6,160 nucleotides of DNA from Fimbriimonadaceae bacterium (GTDB taxonomy: Bacteria > Armatimonadota > Fimbriimonadia > Fimbriimonadales > Fimbriimonadaceae): positions 1 through 6,160 of the forward strand of contig CANFJD010000169.1 of NCBI GenBank assembly GCA_947447315.1, written 5' to 3'. The notes under the pieces were generated by a model. That model had not been told where the DNA came from, made no database searches, and saw only the letters and a program-made list of their open reading frames with translations. Positions within the stretch are counted from its first letter, which is position 1; the number at the start of each line of letters is the position of its first letter. Positions 1 to 5,775 of the stretch are shown here, one piece after another. The position numbers and the translations under genes were made by a program.

Positions 1-1194
1 ATCAACGGTCGCACCAACGAAGCCGTCAACGAAGAGTGGACCTGCGATAAGGGTAAGTTTGGCCACTATAAGTTTAATTCTGCCGACCGTCTGACGTCGG
101 TTCTAACCCGCCAGGGCGATAACCTAGTCCCCAGCGAGCATGCCGATGCGTACGGTCAGATTCTCGGTGCGTTCAATGGCGGTTCGCCCGTCGCCGCCAT
201 TGCCGGTGGAGACCTCTCCGTCGAGGACCTATTCGCGCTCAAGCGTCTTTTCCATACGAACTTCGGTTCGGACGCCGTTGATACCCGGTTCCGGTCGAAT
301 CTCCCGCTCGCCGATGGCCCCTCGGAAACCGCTCCGCTGCCCATCGCCAACTACGAGTCGGTTCCCAACATCTTTGTCTTTGGCACCTCTCTCAGCGATG
401 ACGAGCCGATCCTTTACCTGCGTGTTCGCAAAGCCTGGTTCAACCAGGGCACCAAGGTCGTAGTCGCCCACTCCGCCGCGACGGATGTCGATTCTTTCGC
501 CCACCTTATCTTGCGCTACGCCCCCGGCACCGAAGCCGTTCTCGCGAGTGCCCTTGCCGGCGTCACTCCGCTAGAAGTTGCGGCTGCTGAAACCGGCATT
601 GCGGTCGCGAAGCTGCAAGAAGCGGTTGACATCATCAAGGATTCGGTCATCATCACCACCCGGGGAATCTACAACCGCCCCGGTGGCGTCGCCGCCATCG
701 AGTCGCTCAAGACGGCTGGTCAGCATCTGTCCGTCTACGCCGAAACCGCCAACGAAGAAGCCGCCGCGCTCCTCGGACTCCACCAAGGCGAAACCGTAAC
801 TCAAATCCTCGAGCGCGCCGCTGCGGGCGAAGTGAAAGCCCTCTGGCTGGCCGGTGTCGATCCTTTTGAGCACCACTCCGATCGAGACCTCGTCACTCGC
901 GCCCTCGAAAACGTCGAATTTCTCGTCTTCCAGCACTGGCAGATGACCGAAGCCGGCAACTACGCCAGCGTCATCCTCCCCATGGCCGCCCCCGCCGAGC
1001 GCGATGGCAGCTACATCAACCTAGAACGGCGGCTCCAAACCATCAGCCAAGTTATCCCGACCCTCGGCGACGCCAAGCCCGCGTGGAAGACATTCAGCGA
1101 TATCAGCCAAAGAATCACCCCCACCCGCCCCTTCTTCAGCGCCGAAGAAGTACTCGCCGAAGCCCAAGCGTCGTTCCTGTATCCGACAATCTAA
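1..1194 (+). CDS. nuoG: NADH-quinone oxidoreductase subunit G (NuoG), C-terminal part, 5' truncated by window edge
   Basis: NuoG is the large iron-sulfur subunit of the peripheral arm of respiratory complex I and passes electrons from NADH through a cluster chain towards quinone. Frame 1 is open from base 1 to the TAA at 1192-1194, giving 397 visible residues. The window opens with the complex I hallmark VNEEWTCDKGKFG (visible residues 9-21), which closes the Fe4S4 domain; Cys15 (codon 43-45) sits where the last ligand of the extra N7 cluster lies in Thermus and E. coli. A degenerate molybdopterin-oxidoreductase-like domain follows: GVDPFEHHSDRD at about 285-296, a TEAGNYASVILP stretch at 316-327 and DGSYINLERRLQ at 335-346, matching the family pattern of TETA..ADVVLP and DGT..N.EGR.Q. 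The real start and the 2Fe-2S and N-terminal 4Fe-4S domains lie outside the window. A TTG at 511 is an internal codon, not a start. No nuoH or nuoI follows on this strand. The family call is firm; gene length is unknown. Confidence 0.93.
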   Translation: MNGRTNEAVNEEWTCDKGKFGHYKFNSADRLTSVLTRQGDNLVPSEHADAYGQILGAFNGGSPVAAIAGGDLSVEDLFALKRLFHTNFGSDAVDTRFRSNLPLADGPSETAPLPIANYESVPNIFVFGTSLSDDEPILYLRVRKAWFNQGTKVVVAHSAATDVDSFAHLILRYAPGTEAVLASALAGVTPLEVAAAETGIAVAKLQEAVDIIKDSVIITTRGIYNRPGGVAAIESLKTAGQHLSVYAETANEEAAALLGLHQGETVTQILERAAAGEVKALWLAGVDPFEHHSDRDLVTRALENVEFLVFQHWQMTEAGNYASVILPMAAPAERDGSYINLERRLQTISQVIPTLGDAKPAWKTFSDISQRITPTRPFFSAEEVLAEAQASFLYPTI

Positions 1195-1210
1195 CTGAGC
1201 CTTAGCGCGC

Positions 1211-1227
1211 GGCGGCTTAATGCCGCT
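1211..1227. terminator. Small GC hairpin between convergent genes, possible bidirectional terminator
   Basis: GCGGC (1212-1216) and GCCGC (1222-1226) are perfect inverted repeats around the loop TTAAT, with a possible G-T pair added at 1211/1227. The hairpin lies in the 37-bp gap between the nuoG stop and the stop of the minus-strand gene, where a shared terminator would be expected. There is no T-tract on either side, so intrinsic termination is weakly supported. Confidence 0.3.
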
Positions 1228-1231
1228 TAGC

Positions 1232-1738
1232 CTAACGTTTGGGCTTGTTCGTGAACTGATATTTTGTCGATTCACGGTTCGAAAAGTCTTCGAAGGGCCA
1301 TTGCCCGAGTTCAGCGATTGATCGACCAAGCCCGTTAATCTTCTTCCAGGTGGAAACTCCGGCCGGAATCCGATGACCATCGGTTTTCACAAGCCACAGC
1401 TGGTATCCGCCGAATCCTTTAGCGTCCATTTCGACCCTGGAAATTTGGTTAACTGTCGATCTCTCGGTTCTAATAAAGGGCCAAATGCCCGACGTAGAAA
1501 TAATCTCTCCCGAATCAAAATTGACCATGAATTGCCGCCGGGCAAGTAGTGATATGCAGCATAGGATCAGGGACGATGCCGCGTATGTCTGGGTAGAGCC
1601 CAGGCCCCGATTTCCCTCGACTAGCCAGCAAATGAAGCAATATGCTGCAACTCCGATGATGTAACCTATTGCGGAAACTGGATTGTAATTTGAAGTCCAA
1701 CTCTTTTTGATTCGCGGATTCCCGAGGCGTAATTTCAT
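1232..1738 (-). CDS. Hypothetical small membrane protein, two N-terminal TM helices and PH-like cytosolic tail
   Basis: I do not recognise this 168-residue protein as a named family. Two hydrophobic segments, about residues 22-40 (AIGYIIGVAAYCFICWLV core) and 51-66, form a tight membrane hairpin. The remaining ~100 residues look like one small beta-rich domain: a strand VNFDSGEIIS (72-81), a strand ISRVEMDA (99-106), GGYQLWLVKTDGHRIPAG (110-127), and a helix with IAELGQWPFED at 141-151. That order (membrane hairpin, then strands ending in a short helix) resembles membrane-anchored PH-like domains, which is inference only. ATG at 1738 is preferred; the TTG just before it at 1741 is the alternative. 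An AGG (1748-1750) lies 9 bases from the ATG and 6 from the TTG. The gene is convergent with nuoG and 204 bases downstream of the oxidoreductase, so it may have its own promoter. The DNA is AT-richer than both neighbours. Confidence 0.72.
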   Translation of the reverse strand: MKLRLGNPRIKKSWTSNYNPVSAIGYIIGVAAYCFICWLVEGNRGLGSTQTYAASSLILCCISLLARRQFMVNFDSGEIISTSGIWPFIRTERSTVNQISRVEMDAKGFGGYQLWLVKTDGHRIPAGVSTWKKINGLGRSIAELGQWPFEDFSNRESTKYQFTNKPKR

Positions 1739-1741
1739 CAA

Positions 1742-1942
1742 AAGTTACCTGCCAAGATATTACGTCGGTGAAACTGAGTGAGTGGTGTCGGCTATACGAC
1801 GGAATCCATTTGTACCCGGGAAGACTCGTTCGAGGATCCTTTAATCCGCCGGTTCCGGCCGCATTATCGCTCCTCACAAACCTGTATTGATGCTGACCAA
1901 TCCTCATGCAATTGGCATCCATGATAAATCCTGCCGACGTTA
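1742..1942. other. Spacer without a convincing gene, upstream of the small membrane protein
   Basis: No gene is supported here. On the minus strand an open frame starting with ATG at 1922 (MDANCMRIG...) crosses the whole spacer, but it continues in the wrong frame for 200 bases through the membrane-protein gene, so it is probably chance. A GATAAT hexamer (minus strand, 1868-1863) resembles a -10 box for the membrane-protein gene but has no good -35 partner. I see no hairpin with a T-run after the oxidoreductase stop, so how the upstream unit terminates is unclear. Confidence 0.4.
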
Positions 1943-3016
1943 CTACTGAAACGACGGCACGTCTACGGACTCGCCATCTCGCAATGACGACAAATTCGCA
2001 CAGATCCCCGGCGCGCACCAGTCGGCAGCGACAATCTCGTTGATCGCAGCGGTACGACCCTCGGCGATGCTGCTCACGAACTCGTGAACCAAGTGTGGAT
2101 GCGACCCGCCGTGACCACCATCGGCAAATATCCGCAGCGGCTCCGGTAGCAAGTCGGGACGAAAGGGAACCGATACCCGCGTGGCAACCGGGTCGCGCCA
2201 CCGGACCGCCGGGTCGTTGGGTGGCAGCGTAAACACCACCGGTTCTTCCGATTCAATCTGTTGCCACTCAAAGCCGCGCTGCTCGCCGTAAACGCTGAAA
2301 GACTCGGTATAAGCACGAGAAGTTTGAAACCAGGCCCGGGTCACCTCCGCTACCGCCGGAGTTCCCTCCAACCGAAAAATCGCCGTCTGCAGCGGAAAGG
2401 TATTCCCGCCCGGCTGCTGAATCGATTCCTTTAAAACGCCCGCCCCCAAGCAATGAACCTTAGTCGCCCGCGTCTCCATCAGCGCCAAAATCGGCCCGAC
2501 CACGTGCGTCGCGTAGTGCATCGGCGGCTGCGCTTTCCAATAGAGAGGATAGTCGCCCTCCAAATCTTGATAGTAGGTGCCCCGGAGGAACGTAACCGGC
2601 CCCAGTGCACCCGCATCATAGAGCCCCTTGGCGTAAAAGTATTCGCGCGTGTACGCTCCGGTCTCCATCATCATGTAGTTCTTCCCGGACCGGCGGGTTT
2701 CCGTGATGATGTGCCGTAAATCGTCCAAATCGGTCGCCATCGGCACCGCGCAAGCGCAATGCTTTCCGGCCTTCAGCACCGCCAGCGTCTGCTCCACATG
2801 CAAGGGAACCGGGGTCAAAAGATGAACCGCGTGGTAGTCCGCCGCCAAGACCTCGTCCAGTGAAGAATGCCGCCGAGCCACGCCAAACTGCTCCCCGGCT
2901 GCCCGAAGCCGAGCAGGGTCCGCGTCGCAAATACCAACTTCGCTCACGGCTGGGTGGCGTTGATAGATCGGCACGAATGCCGATCCAAACCCCAGCCCAA
3001 CCACGGCAATTTTCAT
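1943..3016 (-). CDS. Gfo/Idh/MocA-family oxidoreductase with AVP in place of EKP
   Basis: The protein has 357 residues, normal for this family of NAD(P)-dependent sugar and polyol oxidoreductases. The N-terminal Rossmann fold is clear: MKIAVVGLGFGSAF (residues 1-14, glycines 7, 9 and 11), then GICDADPARL (28-37), where Asp31 ends the second strand and suggests NAD binding. The stretch AGKHCACAVPMA (83-94) aligns with the family's GKHV.CEKP.A; Glu-Lys of EKP is Ala-Val here, so the usual lysine is missing. The C-terminal alpha/beta domain includes MHYATHVVGP (166-175), with His167 and His171 as candidate active-site histidines, and GHGGSHPHLVHEFV (301-314) followed by AADWCAPGICA (330-340). 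No signal peptide is seen, so it should be cytosolic. ATG at 3016 fits the family N-terminus exactly; only a weak GGGAAACGG lies upstream. It starts 33 bases after the mannosidase stop, so the two are probably one transcript. The substrate is unknown; a mannosaccharide product or its oxidised derivative is the contextual guess. Confidence 0.9.
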   Translation of the reverse strand: MKIAVVGLGFGSAFVPIYQRHPAVSEVGICDADPARLRAAGEQFGVARRHSSLDEVLAADYHAVHLLTPVPLHVEQTLAVLKAGKHCACAVPMATDLDDLRHIITETRRSGKNYMMMETGAYTREYFYAKGLYDAGALGPVTFLRGTYYQDLEGDYPLYWKAQPPMHYATHVVGPILALMETRATKVHCLGAGVLKESIQQPGGNTFPLQTAIFRLEGTPAVAEVTRAWFQTSRAYTESFSVYGEQRGFEWQQIESEEPVVFTLPPNDPAVRWRDPVATRVSVPFRPDLLPEPLRIFADGGHGGSHPHLVHEFVSSIAEGRTAAINEIVAADWCAPGICANLSSLRDGESVDVPSFQ

Positions 3017-3049
3017 AGCGAGCCGTTTCCCGTCAGCTACCAGTGAACA

Positions 3050-5566
3050 TTAAAGCGGCCCGCGCACCCATTCCACCGGGTGAACTCCGCTCAGCGACCG
3101 CGCCTCGATCACCGATGGCCGGTAGGCGATATCCAAACTGATGTAACCCGCTGTCGGAATCGTCAGCACGTTATCGAGGAACGGAGCCGGACTGCCGTTC
3201 TCGGTCAGCACCAGATCCACCACCGGCGCAAACGTCTCAATGACCAGTTCGCCTTCCCGCGCAAACGAGACTCGGATCGGCGTTACGTCGGCGTGACGCG
3301 CCAACTTTGGCTCGGCCAGCAAGTGCCAAGCCGTCGGTCCCGAATCCGCTTCGGCGTAAACCAAAGTATCCGGCGTCGCCAAACCGGCCACGTTATACTC
3401 GCCCACTTTCTGCCGCGAATCGGAGTCGAGGCTAAACCCGAACGTCTCCTGCCGCATCTCGCTACCGTCGGTCAAGTGGTGCGCCGTAACCGTCACCGAG
3501 CCCGACCAGTGCGCCGATCCGTCGTTCAGCACCCACACTTCCACAACTTCGTTGCGGCGAACCAGCAAAACCAAATGATCAGCGTACAGTCGGCGCAATT
3601 CGTAAGCCAGTGCCTTGTACTCACCTTCAAAGTCCAGGATCGCCCAACTCTGCACCGGCCAGCAATCATTAATTTGCCAAATTAATGAACCGCGGCAGAA
3701 TTCCGCCCGTCGGTAGTGCTCCACGCCAAACCGAAGCGCATCTCGCTGGTTCAACTGACTGTAGTAAACCCAATCCGCCAGGGTCTGGCTCACCGGATAG
3801 TGCAGCTCGGTGTAACCGACGTAGGTGTCATAGCCCTTGCCCGTTTTGTCGTGCCACCGCACCACGGGATCCTTATAGTTAATCGTCACCGGCGTCTGCT
3901 CCACCGATGGCGTCTCCGCGCTGGATAGATAGGTCTGCCACGTGCTCAAAGCGCAGGAAGAAGCAAAGCCGTACTCGCTGCTAAATCGGCCCGTCGAATC
4001 CGCGTAGTGCTTCCAGTCGCCCCGACCGTGCCACACGTCCCAGCAGTGCTGGTCGCCGTAGCCACCGGAATTTGGACCTCGTTGCTTCTCGTTGTTTGCT
4101 TCCGTCCCGGCCGGCGGTTCGCCGATCGGAGAGGTAGCGATGTAAGACCGACCCGGGTCCAGCGCCGCCACTGTCGCCGGCAACGTATCGTTGTAGAGGT
4201 TCTCGCCGTAGAACCGGGGCGGCGTCTTATCGCCGTCCCAGCGATTGATGAACATCTCCAGATTCTCGTTGTTACCGCACCAAAGCGCCAGCGATACGTG
4301 ATTGCGCAGTCGAACGATATTCGCTTCCGCCTCCACCTTCACCACCGCCTGCATCGCCGCGTCATCGGGATAGTAGGCGCACGCAAAAGGGAAGTCCTGC
4401 CAAACCAAGATGCCAAGCTCGTCGCAGATGTCGTAAAAATCATCTGTCTCGTAAAGCCCGCCGCCCCACACGCGCAGCATGTTAAAGCCCATGTCTTTAC
4501 ACTTTTCCAGTCGGTCACGATACCGTTCGCGCGTCACCAGAGAAGGGAAGGAGTGGTCCGGAATCCAGTTGGCACCTCGCGCCCAAATCTTGCGACCGTT
4601 CACCTCAAATTCAAAGGATTCACCCCACTGGTCTGCCTCCTGCAGCAGCCGATTCTGACTCCAACCAATCCGCTGCGATTTCTCATCCAGCGATTCCACC
4701 GAAATCTCGTCGCCCTGCTTGTCCCATCCTTCAATCAAAGTGGTGTAAGCCGCCTCGGTCAGCAACAAGCTGCGCAGAACATAAAGGTGCGGGTGCTCGG
4801 GCGACCAAAGCTCAAAGTTCTCCACCCCGTGCTCGCCGTCGCCATCCAGCAACACGGTCCGGTGTCCCGCCCCTTCCAAAAGGTGAACCATCCGGCCCGC
4901 GCCTTCGGTAGCTGATTTCAAAATCAATCCGCGCGGTGTTGTTACCACGTGGACGTCGGTAATCCGAGACGAATATTCAATCAGAGAGACCGGTCGCCAA
5001 ATCCCGGCCGAAACCAACCGCGGGCCCCAATCCCAGCCGTACATATACTGCGCCTTACGAACAAAAGATCGCTCCTCAAAGCGAATAACCGAATCCGTCG
5101 TCAGCCCTACCTGCTCAAAATACTTTTCGAGCCGCTCCTTCGGCACCGTAACCGCCGAATAGAAGTCAACGCGAAGTTCGTTGTTGCCTTCCTGCAGCAG
5201 GTCGGTTACGTCCACCTCCAGTTCGGTGAACATGTTGTCGTGGCTAGCAATTTCCTTTCCGTTTAGCGAAATTGCACAAATCGTGTCCAGCCCCTCAAAC
5301 CGTAGCCGCCGATTCGGCTTATCGGCCTGCGGCGCCCACGCAAACTGAGTTCGGTAAGACCAGTTCTCCTCGTCCACCCACTGAACCCCAATCTCCTGCA
5401 TTGCCACGTGGGGATCGGGAATGATGCCGTTCGCCATCAGGTCCACATGAACGTGTCCCGGAACCTGCGCCGGTAGCCATTCGGCCTGGGAGTATCCAAT
5501 CTTCTTATTCTCAAATCGAGTCTGGATAAACTCCCAGCCCGTGGAAATGTAGCTAACCTGCCGCAT
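3050..5566 (-). CDS. Beta-mannosidase, glycoside hydrolase family 2, cytosolic
   Basis: This enzyme removes beta-linked mannose from the non-reducing end of oligosaccharides with retention of configuration. The product is about 838 residues, close to characterised bacterial GH2 beta-mannosidases. Counting from the GTG at 5569: a jelly-roll sugar-binding domain at about 1-200, ending in YMYGWDWGPRL (176-185); a short Ig-like domain at about 200-265, ending WSPEHPHLYVL; a TIM barrel at about 315-640; and a C-terminal beta-sandwich to the end. In the barrel, ARGANWIPDHSFP (329-341), RVWGGGLYETDDFYD (366-380) and WQDFPFACAYYP (390-401) are family signatures. LWCGNNEN (429-436) carries the acid/base Glu435, SEYGFAS (531-537) the nucleophile Glu532, and GDQHCWDVWHG (505-515) and WQINDCWP (631-638) line the substrate pocket. 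No signal peptide is seen. ATG at 5566 is chosen; the adjacent GTG at 5569 is equally possible and neither has a good Shine-Dalgarno. It is first in the unit with the oxidoreductase. Beta-mannosidase is much likelier than beta-galactosidase or glucuronidase. Confidence 0.93.
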   Translation of the reverse strand: MRQVSYISTGWEFIQTRFENKKIGYSQAEWLPAQVPGHVHVDLMANGIIPDPHVAMQEIGVQWVDEENWSYRTQFAWAPQADKPNRRLRFEGLDTICAISLNGKEIASHDNMFTELEVDVTDLLQEGNNELRVDFYSAVTVPKERLEKYFEQVGLTTDSVIRFEERSFVRKAQYMYGWDWGPRLVSAGIWRPVSLIEYSSRITDVHVVTTPRGLILKSATEGAGRMVHLLEGAGHRTVLLDGDGEHGVENFELWSPEHPHLYVLRSLLLTEAAYTTLIEGWDKQGDEISVESLDEKSQRIGWSQNRLLQEADQWGESFEFEVNGRKIWARGANWIPDHSFPSLVTRERYRDRLEKCKDMGFNMLRVWGGGLYETDDFYDICDELGILVWQDFPFACAYYPDDAAMQAVVKVEAEANIVRLRNHVSLALWCGNNENLEMFINRWDGDKTPPRFYGENLYNDTLPATVAALDPGRSYIATSPIGEPPAGTEANNEKQRGPNSGGYGDQHCWDVWHGRGDWKHYADSTGRFSSEYGFASSCALSTWQTYLSSAETPSVEQTPVTINYKDPVVRWHDKTGKGYDTYVGYTELHYPVSQTLADWVYYSQLNQRDALRFGVEHYRRAEFCRGSLIWQINDCWPVQSWAILDFEGEYKALAYELRRLYADHLVLLVRRNEVVEVWVLNDGSAHWSGSVTVTAHHLTDGSEMRQETFGFSLDSDSRQKVGEYNVAGLATPDTLVYAEADSGPTAWHLLAEPKLARHADVTPIRVSFAREGELVIETFAPVVDLVLTENGSPAPFLDNVLTIPTAGYISLDIAYRPSVIEARSLSGVHPVEWVRGPL

Positions 5567-5576
5567 CACCAGTTAG
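5553..5576 (-). promoter_or_regulatory. Possible mRNA hairpin with the mannosidase start codons in the loop
   Basis: In the transcript, CUAACUG (5576-5570) can pair with CAGGUUAG (5560-5553), giving five pairs, one bulged G, and two more pairs around a nine-base loop that contains both candidate starts, GUG and AUG. The complement is visible directly in the sequence. Whether it forms in vivo or affects translation is inference. Confidence 0.3.
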
Positions 5577-5577
5577 G

Positions 5578-5610
5578 TTACCGGTCTCTTATGGAAAATG
5601 TTTACCGGTC
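5578..5610. repeat. Two direct copies of TTACCGGTC in the mannosidase leader, operator candidate
   Basis: TTACCGGTC occurs at 5578-5586 and again at 5602-5610, 24 bases apart start to start, and each copy contains the palindrome ACCGGT. Both lie within 45 bases upstream of the mannosidase start, in the mannosidase 5' leader if the promoter guess at 5638-5666 is right. A CG-centred palindromic core is common in operators of LacI-type sugar regulators, but no regulator gene is in the window, so the binding protein is unknown. Confidence 0.35.
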
Positions 5611-5637
5611 ACTCGCCCTTCCCGTTGCAGCCCAGTA

Positions 5638-5666
5638 TTAGTAAAAATTGCGACCAGTTCGAACAA
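5638..5666 (-). promoter_or_regulatory. Candidate promoter for the mannosidase-oxidoreductase unit
   Basis: On the minus strand TTGTTC (5666-5661) is separated by 17 bases from TACTAA (5643-5638). Each hexamer matches the sigma-70 consensus at only three of six bases, but the spacing is ideal and this is the AT-richest part of the intergenic region. It would give a leader of about 60 bases holding both TTACCGGTC copies. Confidence 0.2.
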
Positions 5667-5690
5667 AAGCGACAATAGTATGCGTCGTAT

Positions 5691-5705
5691 TCGCAGATAT
5701 TGCGA
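5691..5705. repeat. Short inverted repeat TCGCA-GATAT-TGCGA in the divergent control region
   Basis: TCGCA (5691-5695) and TGCGA (5701-5705) are perfect inverted repeats around GATAT, about 70 bases upstream of the pilin-like start. A second overlapping pairing, CAGAT (5694-5698) with ATCTG (5705-5709), is also possible. It could be a binding site for the divergent genes, but arms of five bases can occur by chance. Confidence 0.2.
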
Positions 5706-5775
5706 TCTGAATGGCTTCTGAACGTGTATGGGTGACAAATGCTAACGTGTCCCCACCGACCCCGATAACCAACCT

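Noticed and set aside
511..1194. Gene starting at TTG 511
   Set aside because: The same frame is open to base 1 and encodes NuoG motifs upstream, so 511 is an internal leucine codon.
1200..1235. Repeat-like CTTAGC and GCTTAGCC copies around the convergent gap
   Set aside because: They are very short and partly explained by the hairpin arms; no evidence of an attachment site or target duplication.
1515..2201. 228-residue minus-strand open frame overlapping three regions
   Set aside because: It overlaps the oxidoreductase C-terminus and the membrane-protein gene in the wrong frame, and its translation there is typical out-of-frame sequence.
3080..3685. 201-residue plus-strand open frame opposite the mannosidase C-terminal domain
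   Set aside because: Antisense shadow, very rich in Arg, His and Gln, with no recognisable motif.
4007..4915. 302-residue open frame on the plus strand opposite the mannosidase
   Set aside because: It lies wholly antisense to a gene with intact catalytic motifs, its translation is Arg/Val/Pro-rich with no domain pattern, and it reflects the mannosidase codon bias.
5716..5760. Promoter hexamers for the pilin-like gene
   Set aside because: TTGCGA and TGTATG are present but 19 bases apart and poor matches; no pair stands out enough to annotate.
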